A stretch of DNA of 64,000 nucleotides from positions 49,670-113,669 of the forward strand of contig JAPLDL010000018.1 of the NCBI GenBank assembly GCA_026391735.1, given 5' to 3'. The position numbers and the translations under genes are program-made. Source of the stretch: Bacteroidota bacterium. GTDB taxonomy: Bacteria; Bacteroidota; Bacteroidia; Bacteroidales; FEN-979. Of the stretch, positions 43,125-52,260 are shown in pieces. Within the stretch, counting starts at the first letter, position 1, and every line of letters begins with the position of its first letter. Below the pieces are notes generated by a model. The model was not told the origin of the DNA. It saw nothing but the letters and a program-made list of their open reading frames with translations, and made no database searches.

Positions 43125-43763
43125 TTATTTTTTTCCGCCTTTTAGGTCCTGTCCTCCGCCGCCACTGTTATCGGCTGGACGGGCACCTCCGGTTTCAGAA
43201 GGTTTGCCTCCTGCATCGGCTGCTTTTCCGCTTTTGCCTTTGCGACCGGATAAACTGGCTCCCAGTTTGTCAAGCACTTCGTCGCTGATATCATACTTGG
43301 GATTTGCAAATAAGATCGACAAACTTCCTCCCTTGTCAAAGATCACTGCATAATTGTTACTTGTGGAAATATCCTGAATGGCATTATAGATCTTCTCCTG
43401 TATGGGTTTTACAAATTCCTGTCTTTTTTTAAACAGGTCGCCGTCTTTCCCAAACCTTGTTCTCTGGAGGTTCTTGGCTTCCTTCTCTGCATCGATGATC
43501 TCCTGTTCCTTCTTCTTTTTCATATCTTCAGGGAGAAGGACAGCCTGAGCCTGGAATTCTTTGTACATTTTATCCACTTCGGCAAATTTGGCATCAATTT
43601 CCTTTTGCCACTGGTTGCTTAATTCGTCAAGCTGTGCCTGGGCTTCGGCGAATTCAGGAATATTATCCAGTATGTACTGGCTGTCAACATATGCAAATTT
43701 CTGGGCATAGCCGAGTGATGCCAGAAGGAAAAATGCAACGATTAATAATGCTAACTTTTTCAT
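43125..43763 (-). CDS. Skp/OmpH-like periplasmic chaperone, paralogue with Gly/Lys-rich tail
   Basis: 212 residues from ATG 43763; an in-frame start at 43820 lies in the octamer repeat and is not used. Signal peptide 1-20 (LASLGYAQ), KFAYVDSQYILDNIPEF, a long coiled coil (~35-125, including EDMKKKKEQEIIDAEK), and YAVIFDKGGSLSILFANP. The last ~40 residues form a low-complexity Gly/Lys/Ser tail that the neighbouring paralogue lacks. It lies directly after bamA on the same strand with about 100 bases of spacer, which holds a TAAATTTG box and the CCAGTTAT octamer array. Confidence 0.88.
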   Translation of the reverse strand: MKKLALLIVAFFLLASLGYAQKFAYVDSQYILDNIPEFAEAQAQLDELSNQWQKEIDAKFAEVDKMYKEFQAQAVLLPEDMKKKKEQEIIDAEKEAKNLQRTRFGKDGDLFKKRQEFVKPIQEKIYNAIQDISTSNNYAVIFDKGGSLSILFANPKYDISDEVLDKLGASLSGRKGKSGKAADAGGKPSETGGARPADNSGGGGQDLKGGKK

Positions 43764-43786
43764 AACCTTGATGTTTACTTTGTTGC

Positions 43787-43794
43787 CAAATTTA
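43787..43794 (-). promoter_or_regulatory. -7 promoter element for the proximal skp gene
   Basis: TAAATTTG on the minus strand (exact TAnnTTTG), 23 bases before the ATG at 43763. Confidence 0.5.
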
Positions 43795-43808
43795 TTAATA
43801 TCTCTAAT

Positions 43809-43864
43809 CCAGTTACCCATTCATCCAGTTACCCAGTTATCCAGTCATCCAGTCATCAAGTTAG
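43809..43864. repeat. Octamer tandem repeat (CCAGTTAT family) after bamA
   Basis: Seven consecutive 8-base units (ccagttac, ccattcat, ccagttac, ccagttat, ccagtcat, ccagtcat, caagttag) occupy the bamA-skp spacer. The same unit forms part of the inverted repeat at 14468-14557. Confidence 0.78.
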
Positions 43865-43865
43865 T

Positions 43866-46490
43866 CTAATCAAGTGATGAATTGATCGAAAAATGGAACT
43901 GGCTTCCGCTGGCTCCCGGTGCATTGGGTATAGGATCAAGTCCATAGCCCCAGTCAAGACCAAGCAGACCGAACATTGGCAGGAACACCCTTATCCCTAC
44001 CCCTACCGAACGATATACATTAAACGGATTGAATTCCCTCCAGGCCGCCCAGTCGTTACCGGCTTCAAGGAAGGTAAGTCCGTAAATGGTAGCCGAAGGG
44101 TTCAAAGAGATCGGATAACGGAGTTCAAAGGTATATTTTGTATAGCATACCCCACCCAGTATGGTATTCGGGTAACCCGGAGTAAGCGAGTTATTCGCGT
44201 AACCTCTCATCCCGATCAGTTCCCTGCCGTCCATGTTATTATACCCGGTTAAACCGTCGCCTCCCAGATAAAAACGCTGGAAAGGAGTTATCCCGAGATC
44301 ATAGTTGTATGCGCCCAGGATGCCAAACTGTACTCTCGGTGTAAGGACCAGTTTCTGGATCAGGTTGATATACCATGCACCTTTGAACTTAAACTTCCAG
44401 AATTCCACCCATTTGTATTTTTCATTCACGCTCATCGTACTGTAATCGACTTTTCCCCTGAACAGGGAGTATGGCGGGGTGAATTCTCCTGTTATGGAAA
44501 ATTCAGAACCGCTTCTTGCAAAAATGGGCGCATCCACCGAGTTTCTTGAAATCACTGCCGAGTAACTCAGGGCGTTATATGTTCCATTGCCTCCTCCAAA
44601 CGAGAAAATCGAGGAATAGTTCTGGGTAGTATATTTATTGTAATTGAAGGACTGGTAAAGGGTAAAATAATTATCCGGCCATTTGAGCTGGGAGCCCAGT
44701 CCGATAGAAACCCCGTCGATCTTGAAATAACCGAACAAAGGATCATCACTGGCCAGTCCGTTGGTATAACGCGAGTGGACATATGAAAGGCTCAGTGCCA
44801 GCGGTTTTTTACCACCAACCCAGGGTTCTGTAAAGGCAAAAGAATAACTGTAATATCCTTTTCCATAAGTCTGAAACCTTACACTCAGCTTTTGACCGTC
44901 TCCTGCCGGGATAGGCTTCCAGGCTTTGAAATTGGTAATATTCCTCAATGAAAAGTTATTGAAGGACAAACCTAAGGTACCTATGATCCTGCCGTATCCC
45001 CAACCTCCCGAAAGTTCCACCTGGTCGGCCGAGGTCTCTTCCACCCCGTATTCAATATCGACCTGGCCCAGTTCCGGCTTGGGATTAACGTTAGGGGTAA
45101 GTTTTTCAGCATCAAAATACTTCAACTGGGCAAGTTGGCGCTGGGAGCGGATCAGGTTGTCGCGGCTGAACAACTGACCCGGCCTGGTTTGAACCTCCCT
45201 GAGGGCTACATGGTCATTGGTTTTGGTGTTGCCCCTTATTGTGACTTTGTTGATAGTCGCCTGTGGGCCTTCATGCATCCTGATCTCAAGGTCAATGGAA
45301 TCGTTTTCCACCCTCACTTCAACAGGTACTACGTCAAAGAAAAGGTATCCATCGTCCATATAAAGAGAACGGATATCGGCTCCGTTGGGATTATACGACA
45401 AAGCTGTTTCCAAGGCCTCCTGGTCGTACACATCTCCACTTTTAAGTTTCAGGAAGCGGTTCAGTACATCGGCGTTATATTTTGTATTGCCCACCCAACT
45501 GATGCTGTGAATATAATATTTCGGACCTTCTTCAACCCAAAGATCGATGTTGATACTGCTTTCATCAAAATTTGAGATGGAATCCCTGATGATACGCGCG
45601 TCCCGGTACCCCAATGCATTATATCTCTTTACAAAATTCTGTTTGTCTTCCTCGTAATCCTCAGGAATGAATTTTGAGGATTTGAATATTCTCAGCCTCA
45701 CATTCCCTACGGCTTGTTTTTCCAAATCATTGGCAATTTCGTCAAAATCAAGGGTCGCCGCGTGGGTTCCCGCATCCACGATAGTCCCGCTCATGCCATT
45801 CATGGGGTTGAAAACACTTTTCTCCTTGGTCTTTTTCATAGACGACATGATCAGCTCATGTGTAAGCTGGGTATTCCCGTGGATGTTGATGGAATATATT
45901 TTAACCCGTTCGTTCTTGTTGATGCCGATAATAAGGATCATATCATTGGCCGCCGCAGTATCCCTCTTTTGCTGGATGTTGATCTGTATATTCAGAAAGC
46001 CTTTATCGGTATAATACTTCCTGATAATGTTCTTGGTCTTCAGAATCATATTATCGGTGACATATTCACCCTTTACCAGCCTGATCTTCTCACGGATCTC
46101 ATCCGCATCAGACTTCTTGATCCCCGTGAACTGGAACTTTGAAAGCCTCGGTCTTTCCTTCATCCAGATATCAAGGAAGACTTGGTTGTCGACGATTTTG
46201 GTAACTGAGATTTGTATGTTTTCAAACAGGCCCTGGTCCCAGAGTTTCCTGACCGCCCCGGTGATCTTGTCGCTGGGGATCTTTACTTTCTCGCCAACGG
46301 TCAGGCCCGAAAGCATGATCAGGACATTTCCGTCGAGGTACTTCACCCCGCTTACGGTTATACCTCCAATGACATATTCTTTCGGGTTGGAGTAATCCAC
46401 GCCGGTCTGCTGGCCGATAGTGATCTGAGCCCTGGACACAGGCACAAGAATAACAAGAAGCAGGAAGAGTATCAGAAATCGTTTAGCCAT
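43866..46490 (-). CDS. bamA: Outer-membrane protein assembly factor BamA
   Basis: 874 residues from ATG 46490 (an in-frame start at 46517 would overlap uppS by 26 bases). Signal peptide 1-22, five POTRA domains (about 30-440; IGGITVSGVKYLDGNVLIML opens the first) and the Omp85 barrel (about 480-874) with the conserved FYLGGDGLTGY loop and the C-terminal strand HFSINSSLD. It inserts beta-barrel proteins into the outer membrane. One base separates it from uppS upstream, and two skp chaperone genes follow, matching the conserved Bacteroidota order. Confidence 0.94.
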   Translation of the reverse strand: MAKRFLILFLLLVILVPVSRAQITIGQQTGVDYSNPKEYVIGGITVSGVKYLDGNVLIMLSGLTVGEKVKIPSDKITGAVRKLWDQGLFENIQISVTKIVDNQVFLDIWMKERPRLSKFQFTGIKKSDADEIREKIRLVKGEYVTDNMILKTKNIIRKYYTDKGFLNIQINIQQKRDTAAANDMILIIGINKNERVKIYSINIHGNTQLTHELIMSSMKKTKEKSVFNPMNGMSGTIVDAGTHAATLDFDEIANDLEKQAVGNVRLRIFKSSKFIPEDYEEDKQNFVKRYNALGYRDARIIRDSISNFDESSINIDLWVEEGPKYYIHSISWVGNTKYNADVLNRFLKLKSGDVYDQEALETALSYNPNGADIRSLYMDDGYLFFDVVPVEVRVENDSIDLEIRMHEGPQATINKVTIRGNTKTNDHVALREVQTRPGQLFSRDNLIRSQRQLAQLKYFDAEKLTPNVNPKPELGQVDIEYGVEETSADQVELSGGWGYGRIIGTLGLSFNNFSLRNITNFKAWKPIPAGDGQKLSVRFQTYGKGYYSYSFAFTEPWVGGKKPLALSLSYVHSRYTNGLASDDPLFGYFKIDGVSIGLGSQLKWPDNYFTLYQSFNYNKYTTQNYSSIFSFGGGNGTYNALSYSAVISRNSVDAPIFARSGSEFSITGEFTPPYSLFRGKVDYSTMSVNEKYKWVEFWKFKFKGAWYINLIQKLVLTPRVQFGILGAYNYDLGITPFQRFYLGGDGLTGYNNMDGRELIGMRGYANNSLTPGYPNTILGGVCYTKYTFELRYPISLNPSATIYGLTFLEAGNDWAAWREFNPFNVYRSVGVGIRVFLPMFGLLGLDWGYGLDPIPNAPGASGSQFHFSINSSLD

Positions 46491-46491
46491 C

Positions 46492-47268
46492 CTATCGCCT
46501 ATGCATTTTTTGTTCAAGTTTATTTATCTGTTCACTGGTCAGGCCAAATCTTCTTTCCCTATGCTGGTAATCTACAATAGCAGCATAAAAATCCTCTTTC
46601 GAAAAATCGGGCCATAATACGGGAGTAAAATACAATTCGGAGTATGCAATCTGCCAGAGCAGAAAATTACTGATCCTGTATTCTCCACTTGTCCTGATAA
46701 GTAATTCGGGATCCGGAATATTACGTGTTGTCAGGAACCTGTTGAAACAGGCCGTGTCAATATTTCCGGCTTCAAGTTTACCTTCCAATACTTCCCCTAT
46801 AATTGATTTTACAGCTTCGATGATCTCCCACCTGGAGCTGTAGCTGAGTGCCAATACAAGATTAAGCCCGTTATTTCCAGCCGTTGTACTGATGGATTTC
46901 ATGAGTTCATTCTGACTGCCTGCAGGCAGGCTTTCAAGGTCCCCAATCGCATCCAGACGGATATTATTCTTCATCAGGGTCTTCATCTCCTTATGAAGGG
47001 ATCTTACCAGGATACGCATTAGGGCATCGATCTCATATTTGGGACGGTTCCAGTTTTCTGTGGAAAAAGCATACAAGGTAAGGTAGCCTATTCCCAGTTC
47101 TGCTGCAGCCTCAACAGTGTTCCTCACAGAATCGACCCCTCTCTCGTGACCCAGAGTGCGGGCAAAACCCTGCTTCCTGGCCCAACGGCCGTTGCCATCC
47201 ATAATTATAGCAACATGGGTGGGCAGCTTTGCACGGTCAATGCTTTCTTTCAAACTCTCTTCGGCCAT
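46492..47268 (-). CDS. uppS: Isoprenyl transferase (undecaprenyl diphosphate synthase)
   Basis: 258 residues from ATG 47268. VAIIMDGNGRWARKQGFARTLGH is the catalytic and phosphate-binding signature, with AFSTENWNRPKYEI following and RTSGEYRISNFLLWQIAYSELYF near the end, all standard cis-prenyltransferase motifs. It makes the C55 lipid carrier for cell-wall and surface-glycan synthesis in the cytoplasm at the membrane face. It lies 7 bases after the porG-like gene and one base before bamA, and is therefore part of a tight operon. Confidence 0.94.
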   Translation of the reverse strand: MAEESLKESIDRAKLPTHVAIIMDGNGRWARKQGFARTLGHERGVDSVRNTVEAAAELGIGYLTLYAFSTENWNRPKYEIDALMRILVRSLHKEMKTLMKNNIRLDAIGDLESLPAGSQNELMKSISTTAGNNGLNLVLALSYSSRWEIIEAVKSIIGEVLEGKLEAGNIDTACFNRFLTTRNIPDPELLIRTSGEYRISNFLLWQIAYSELYFTPVLWPDFSKEDFYAAIVDYQHRERRFGLTSEQINKLEQKMHRR

Positions 47269-47275
47269 TTGCACC

Positions 47276-48118
47276 TTAATGTTCCAGATCCCTGCAGCGC
47301 TTCCGCCCTACCAGATTAAATTTATATGTCAGCGTTACCCCGCTGAATGAATACCAGTCATTGTTCCTCGAATTCCCTCTCTGCATCCCCGGGTTGTAGC
47401 TCATCGTGGGGTCGGAAAGGATTTGCGAAGGATCATCCTTGTTGATCGTTGACCCATCGAGATAATAGGTTTTACTGACATCATCAAGATAATCTGTGAA
47501 TGTTTTATGCATCTCCCAGAAGACCGCAAGCCCTACCCTTCGGGCAAGACTTACCTTAACCCCAATTCCAAATGGTATCCCGAAAGAATACTTCTTATAG
47601 GGTGTCCTTCCCTCATATCCCACCAATTGCCCTTCAGTGCCGATACTTTGTAAATCGACACCCCCGTTTTGCGGATTGAACATGAAAAACGAAAATCCGG
47701 CGTAAATATAGGGAGTTATCCAGTTCTTGCGGCTTCCGACGTAAAAATCAAAGAAGTTAAATTCAGCCACAGCCGAAATATCAGTCACCGGACTTGAAAA
47801 TGAAAGGTCCCTTTCGGGCATGAAGTTCGACTGAGATGCGTTCCCTTTTACCTTGCCCCTGTATGCGCTGAGCTTTACGGCCCAACGGTCGTCGATGACA
47901 TATCTTAACATTACTCCGTAAGCGATATTGTAATTCATAAAATGCTTTCCCGGATTCAGGTCCCCTAGATAATAGCAACCTCCGCCATACAAACCAGCCT
48001 CCAGACTCTGAGCCGGGAGATTACTGCCACTTAACCAGAACAGGCTTACAGCAATAGCGTGAATCCATACCCCGGAGTATGTCAATACGCTTTTTTCAGC
48101 CTGCTTTTCGTTCATCAT
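47276..48118 (-). CDS. porG: DUF6089 / PorG-like outer-membrane protein
   Basis: 280 residues. After an N-terminal signal (SLFWLSGSNLPAQ), the protein reads as an eight-strand or so beta-barrel with GLYGGGCYYLGDLNPGKHF, RYVIDDRWAVKLSAYRG and the conserved FFDFYVGSRKNWITPYIYAG. These match DUF6089/PorG proteins, which are part of the T9SS in Porphyromonas gingivalis. Its place between nadK and uppS-bamA is the same as in other Bacteroidota. It supports a working T9SS for the five cargo proteins in the window. The symbol is given from family and context, not experiment. Confidence 0.83.
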   Translation of the reverse strand: MMNEKQAEKSVLTYSGVWIHAIAVSLFWLSGSNLPAQSLEAGLYGGGCYYLGDLNPGKHFMNYNIAYGVMLRYVIDDRWAVKLSAYRGKVKGNASQSNFMPERDLSFSSPVTDISAVAEFNFFDFYVGSRKNWITPYIYAGFSFFMFNPQNGGVDLQSIGTEGQLVGYEGRTPYKKYSFGIPFGIGVKVSLARRVGLAVFWEMHKTFTDYLDDVSKTYYLDGSTINKDDPSQILSDPTMSYNPGMQRGNSRNNDWYSFSGVTLTYKFNLVGRKRCRDLEH

Positions 48119-48196
48119 TAACGCTATGATTTTTCAACAATCTATTAAACGCAGAAATCCTGGTTTTATTTGATCATCACTCCCGAAGAAATCTGA

Positions 48197-49075
48197 CTAA
48201 TTCCTGACATCCAGCCCCCAGTTTAATTTATCTCTCAATGTATTGAAAAACGAGGCATCACGGAGCCTCAGGAGGTTGATCCTGAAATCGGCTTTCCTGA
48301 TGATAAGCTCCAAAGGGTTTGCAACTTCACAGACACGTGAATCCATGCTCACGAAAAAAGAGGTTTTTTCACCACCCACAAGGATCCGAATTACGACGTC
48401 ATCCCTCAACACTACAGGCCTTACTGTAAGATTATGGCTTGCAATGGGCGTAATCACCAGAGATCCGGCATCAGGAGCGATGATAGGGCCGGTGCTGCTG
48501 AGAGAATATGCTGTTGAACCCGTAGGAGTTGAAACGATAAGGCCATCCGCCCAATAGGAATTAAGAAAATCACCATCTACCCAGGTCTGTATCGTGAGCA
48601 TCGACATCGGCTTTGCCTTGTAAACCGTGATCTCATTAAGGGCGAAATTGACCGGGCTGAACAAACCGTTACCCGTTTCAAGTTTAAGCAAGGTACGCTG
48701 GTCAAGTTTAAAATCCGAATCAAGGATGGCATCCAGGGCCGGGATGATCTTTTCCCTGGAAATACTGGTAAGAAACCCCAGCCTTCCAAGATTAATCCCG
48801 GCAAGCAGGATACCAGAATCCCCTACAAGGGTAACCGCATCCAGCATTGTTCCGTCACCGCCTATTGAAAACAAAATATCGGCTTTACCCCGGATATCTT
48901 CCTGGACGGTAAACAGCAAGGGCTCAGAATTGAATTTCAGCTGCTTCCCTACCGATCTGAAAAAAGGTTCGTACAGATAAAGCGGCCCTCCAGCAGGCTC
49001 CAGCTTATCCACCAAAGCCTGGAAAAGCGGCACAACCGCCTCGGCCAGATGCTTTCCGTAAACGGCAAATTTCAT
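48197..49075 (-). CDS. nadK: NAD kinase
   Basis: 292 residues. The GGDG motif is in ILFSIGGDGTMLDAV; NLGRLGFLTSI, NEITVYKAKP and STPTGSTAYSLSSTGPI are the other conserved NadK segments. It phosphorylates NAD to NADP. It heads the minus-strand group nadK-porG-uppS-bamA-skp-skp, with a TATCTTTG box 28 bases before its ATG. The porG-like gene follows after 78 bases. Confidence 0.94.
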   Translation of the reverse strand: MKFAVYGKHLAEAVVPLFQALVDKLEPAGGPLYLYEPFFRSVGKQLKFNSEPLLFTVQEDIRGKADILFSIGGDGTMLDAVTLVGDSGILLAGINLGRLGFLTSISREKIIPALDAILDSDFKLDQRTLLKLETGNGLFSPVNFALNEITVYKAKPMSMLTIQTWVDGDFLNSYWADGLIVSTPTGSTAYSLSSTGPIIAPDAGSLVITPIASHNLTVRPVVLRDDVVIRILVGGEKTSFFVSMDSRVCEVANPLELIIRKADFRINLLRLRDASFFNTLRDKLNWGLDVRN

Positions 49076-49102
49076 CAGAAAAGCTTAATTTAAAATAATT
49101 TG

Positions 49103-49110
49103 CAAAGATA
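49103..49110 (-). promoter_or_regulatory. -7 promoter element for the nadK-bamA operon
   Basis: TATCTTTG on the minus strand (exact TAnnTTTG), 27 bases before the nadK ATG. Confidence 0.55.
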
Positions 49111-49135
49111 CTTTAAAAACGGATACAAAAAACCC

Positions 49136-50569
49136 CTAAATAGGGGCAATGAAATGAATGTAGATTCCCGGTTTCCCCATGAGGTTCATGGATGCTTCCA
49201 GGCTGATCACCACATCATAATATGTCGTAAAATCCAATCCCAGTCCATAACCCATCATAAACGAGTTTTGCAGCGAATTAAAGGGGATGTAAACATCATT
49301 CAAACCATAGGCCTGCTGCCGGTACGCATAAACATATCCCATATCTGCAAAAAGATTGACATACAAGGCCAGGGGTATGGTATTGAACTTTGTGGTACTG
49401 ATGAAGTTGAGCTTTGTGACCCTCTCGGGAATAATCGCAAATTTGATATTGTTTTTGAAGAGCAGGTAATGTTGTCCGTCAACAACATAAAACTCATACC
49501 CCCTCACAAACTCCCTGCTGTACCCGAGCCCCCTCTGAAGATAATAGGGCTGCTGAGATTCCAGGCTAAGTTTCCCGAGCATCGATAAGGCATAGTACCA
49601 GCGGCCTCCAAGCCCGAAATATCTCCGGAACATCGACTTGATATAGGAATTATGCGCCAGACTGAAAGGCATCGAGTGGTTGAATTCAAGGTCGAAATAC
49701 CAACCATGCAAAGGATAATATTGTACATCCCTGTGATCATTCTTATACTGATACCAAAGCGTCGCGAAATCCTGGTTATTGCTGAAAGTCAGCGAAAACC
49801 CGGGCACATGCAGCACCGTGTCCTGGAAATAATAATGGCTGTACGCAAGCCTGATGGTATGGACCACGTAGATGTTTGGCCTTAACAAAAGATCTCCGAA
49901 AGCATACGTCAGCTGCTTCGGGTAATCCCCTGTACTATTGAAATAATAAGGCTGGTTATCCTGGGTGTTCACCGCAACCTGGTGATTTAGATCAATATCC
50001 GCACCAAACCCGAGACCCAGAGTTTGTTTCCTGTTAATGTAAGGGATCTTGTAGGTGAACCCAAATTTCTGGTTGAACCCGAAATGCGTGATGATCTTAA
50101 GGGTCTCATTCCTTCCCCTTACATTGTAAAACGTAAAATCAATGCCGTAGGTCAGTTTGCTCCAGTCCCAGGTCTGAAGCCAGGCATTGATGTTCTGGTC
50201 ACTCAGCTGGAGATAAGGTATTGGCCATACATACCATCTCTCAATGACCGAGATATGCAGGTTCATCCTGTTTGTACGACGGTCAATAGTAGTGTCGAGG
50301 GTCACGAAATTGAACAGCCTGGTATTGAAGACATTCTCTTTCGCATGGGCCAGAAGCTCAGGCAGATGCGCCTTGCTCAACGTATCACCTTCTTTGAATT
50401 TCAATTCACGGCGGATGATTTTCTGGTGCGTGATGCGGTTTCCCGAAATGCTGACGTTCCCCGCAACCACGTATGGTTCCTGTGCAGCTGAATGCAGGGA
50501 AATAAAAATAAAAACAAGGACCATCGCCCGTTTCAGCAAGCCTTCTGATGCTGCTGCCGGACTTCCCAT
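49136..50569 (-). CDS. Single-POTRA BamA/TamA-like outer-membrane protein
   Basis: 477 residues. Signal peptide to about 28, one POTRA domain (about 35-110: VSISGNRITHQKIIRRELKF, ending LHISVIERWYVWPIPY), then a barrel with FGLGGRWYYALSMLGKLSLE and QRGLGYSREFVRGYEFYVVDG, which resembles the Omp85 lid-lock region. It lacks the other four POTRA domains of BamA. Such short Omp85 proteins are of uncertain role, perhaps assembly or export of particular outer-membrane proteins. It lies three bases after the CBS-ACT gene on the same strand. Confidence 0.82.
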   Translation of the reverse strand: MGSPAAASEGLLKRAMVLVFIFISLHSAAQEPYVVAGNVSISGNRITHQKIIRRELKFKEGDTLSKAHLPELLAHAKENVFNTRLFNFVTLDTTIDRRTNRMNLHISVIERWYVWPIPYLQLSDQNINAWLQTWDWSKLTYGIDFTFYNVRGRNETLKIITHFGFNQKFGFTYKIPYINRKQTLGLGFGADIDLNHQVAVNTQDNQPYYFNSTGDYPKQLTYAFGDLLLRPNIYVVHTIRLAYSHYYFQDTVLHVPGFSLTFSNNQDFATLWYQYKNDHRDVQYYPLHGWYFDLEFNHSMPFSLAHNSYIKSMFRRYFGLGGRWYYALSMLGKLSLESQQPYYLQRGLGYSREFVRGYEFYVVDGQHYLLFKNNIKFAIIPERVTKLNFISTTKFNTIPLALYVNLFADMGYVYAYRQQAYGLNDVYIPFNSLQNSFMMGYGLGLDFTTYYDVVISLEASMNLMGKPGIYIHFIAPI

Positions 50570-50572
50570 AAA

Positions 50573-51238
50573 TCAGATGTTTAGGTAATTCATCAGGGAA
50601 TCGAAACGGTCCTGCATGCCTTCGGTAAAAGAATCCTCCTTAGACCAGCTTGCTTTGACCAGGTAATTATACCTGTAAAAGGTCTGGAGAATGGCGCCTA
50701 TATCGACCCGGTTGACCTTCAGCGTAAGTTCAAGCTTTGTGGAATCGGGATGGGAAGTGATATAGAGGCTGAGTATTTTCGCATCATTCGATTCAACTAT
50801 TCCCGCGATCTCGGTCAGAAGATAATCCTTCTGATTTATTTCAAGCACAATAATGCCACCCGGGTTGTTCAGGGCAGTGATAGATGAAAATTTCTGCACC
50901 AGGTCGGTAAGTGTGACTACACCCATATACTGGCTCTTGGAATTCAATACAGGCAGTAGGGTCAGATGCTGATCGGTAATCATCAGCATGACATCATAAA
51001 CATGCTGATTTTCATAAACATATGGCTTTGCAATGGGTGTCTTGCCATCCCAGACGGCAAGTTCAAATTCCCCCCGGTTATAAATATCAGAATCGGAGAT
51101 CAGACCGATGTATTCAAGATTGTCAACAACAGGGAGATGTGAAACCCGCAACTCATCCATGAGCCCCAGGACATCCGATCCGATATCGGAGGGCCTGATT
51201 GCTATAACAGCATCATTTATGAGATCTTTAGCTATCAT
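50573..51238 (-). CDS. CBS-pair and ACT-like regulatory protein
   Basis: 221 residues. Two CBS motifs (about 1-60 and 72-125: VSHLPVVDNLEYIGLISDSD and LTLLPVLNSKSQYMGVVTLTD) are followed by an ACT-like domain (about 135-205: GGIIVLEINQKDYLLTEIAG, ILSLYITSHPDSTKLELTLK). CBS pairs usually bind adenosine nucleotides and ACT domains small metabolites, so the protein is probably an allosteric sensor (AcuB-like), target unknown. It overlaps rsgA by 11 bases upstream and lies three bases from the POTRA-barrel gene, all one operon. Confidence 0.85.
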   Translation of the reverse strand: MIAKDLINDAVIAIRPSDIGSDVLGLMDELRVSHLPVVDNLEYIGLISDSDIYNRGEFELAVWDGKTPIAKPYVYENQHVYDVMLMITDQHLTLLPVLNSKSQYMGVVTLTDLVQKFSSITALNNPGGIIVLEINQKDYLLTEIAGIVESNDAKILSLYITSHPDSTKLELTLKVNRVDIGAILQTFYRYNYLVKASWSKEDSFTEGMQDRFDSLMNYLNI

Positions 51239-52136
51239 TCAGAATGCTAAGATAGCTATTATATCTCAATCGGCTTACATCCCCATGGTCCAGGGCAATT
51301 TTCACCGCGCAACCGGGTTCATGGGTATGAGTGCAGTTTTTATACTGGCAATAGGGCAGCATCCTTTCCATTTCGGGGAAACACCTGTGGATCTCGGATT
51401 GTTCAAAGTGAATGAGCCCGAATTCCCTTATACCCGGTGTGTCAACAATAAACCCTCCATCGTTTAATGCATGCATCTCGGCAAAGGTCGTCGTGTGCAT
51501 TCCTTTCAGATGGACTCCCGAGATCTCACCGGTCCTGATATCCAGGCCGGGTTGTATCGCATTGATGAGTGCTGACTTTCCTGCCCCGGAATGTCCGGCA
51601 AAGAGGTTGATCTTCCCCTGAAGTACCGATTTGAGCTGATCCACATTGGTCCCCTTCAAAGCCGATACGGCAAAACATCTGTACCCGGCCTTTTCATAAA
51701 TACCCCTGATCTGTTTATAAACTCCTTTCAGCTCAGGCCCGTAAAGATCAATTTTGTTGAATACAAGGCTTGCCGGGATATAATACCCTTCGGCAGTAAC
51801 CAGGAAACGGTCGATGAAACCTGTGGAAGTGCGGGGTTCGGCAAGGGTCACGATAAGATAGGCATGGTCAAGGTTGGCAGCGATGATATGAGAGACTTTC
51901 GACAGCTTGGTAGCCTTGCGGATAATATAATTCTCGCGGGGATGAATTTTAGTGATCAGCCCGTCGCCATGCTGTGCATCGACTTCCAAAACCACCCTGT
52001 CGCCGATTGCTACCGGGTTGGTATGCTTGATCTCCTTTATCCTGAACTGCCCTTTCAGCCTGCAGTCCTGCATGCTGCCGTCTTCAAGCCGCACCGTGAT
52101 CCGGCTGCCAGTCGATTTTATAACAAGTCCCTCCAA
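51228..52136 (-). CDS. rsgA: Ribosome small-subunit GTPase RsgA
   Basis: 302 residues. An N-terminal OB-fold (LKGQFRIKEIKHTNPVAIGD) precedes the circularly permuted GTPase: NKIDL (G4), then GHSGAGKSALINAI (G1) and DTPGIREFG (G3). The C-terminal zinc motif is CQYKNCTHTHEPGC. It helps mature the 30S ribosomal subunit. It is the first gene of a minus-strand operon with the CBS-ACT and POTRA-barrel genes and diverges from the PrsW-like gene. No exact TAnnTTTG box was found ahead of it. Confidence 0.94.
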   Translation of the reverse strand: MEGLVIKSTGSRITVRLEDGSMQDCRLKGQFRIKEIKHTNPVAIGDRVVLEVDAQHGDGLITKIHPRENYIIRKATKLSKVSHIIAANLDHAYLIVTLAEPRTSTGFIDRFLVTAEGYYIPASLVFNKIDLYGPELKGVYKQIRGIYEKAGYRCFAVSALKGTNVDQLKSVLQGKINLFAGHSGAGKSALINAIQPGLDIRTGEISGVHLKGMHTTTFAEMHALNDGGFIVDTPGIREFGLIHFEQSEIHRCFPEMERMLPYCQYKNCTHTHEPGCAVKIALDHGDVSRLRYNSYLSILNDS

Positions 52137-52230
52137 AGATCAGGGGAAATTAATAAGGTACTTCAGAGCCAGGTTTCCGATTGCAAAACAGCTCATTTGG
52201 ATTTTTTCTTGTAAAATTATAAAAAATACT

Positions 52231-52238
52231 TATTTTTG
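52231..52238 (+). promoter_or_regulatory. -7 promoter element for the PrsW-like gene
   Basis: TATTTTTG (exact TAnnTTTG), 22 bases before the ATG at 52261, in the divergent spacer shared with rsgA. Confidence 0.45.
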
Positions 52239-52260
52239 AAGGAATTAAACGCCTCCTGCT

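Noticed and set aside
42520..49075. nadK-porG-uppS-bamA-skp-skp as a novel system
   Set aside because: This gene order is known in other Bacteroidota, so only the inserted repeats and the Skp tail are worth a second look.
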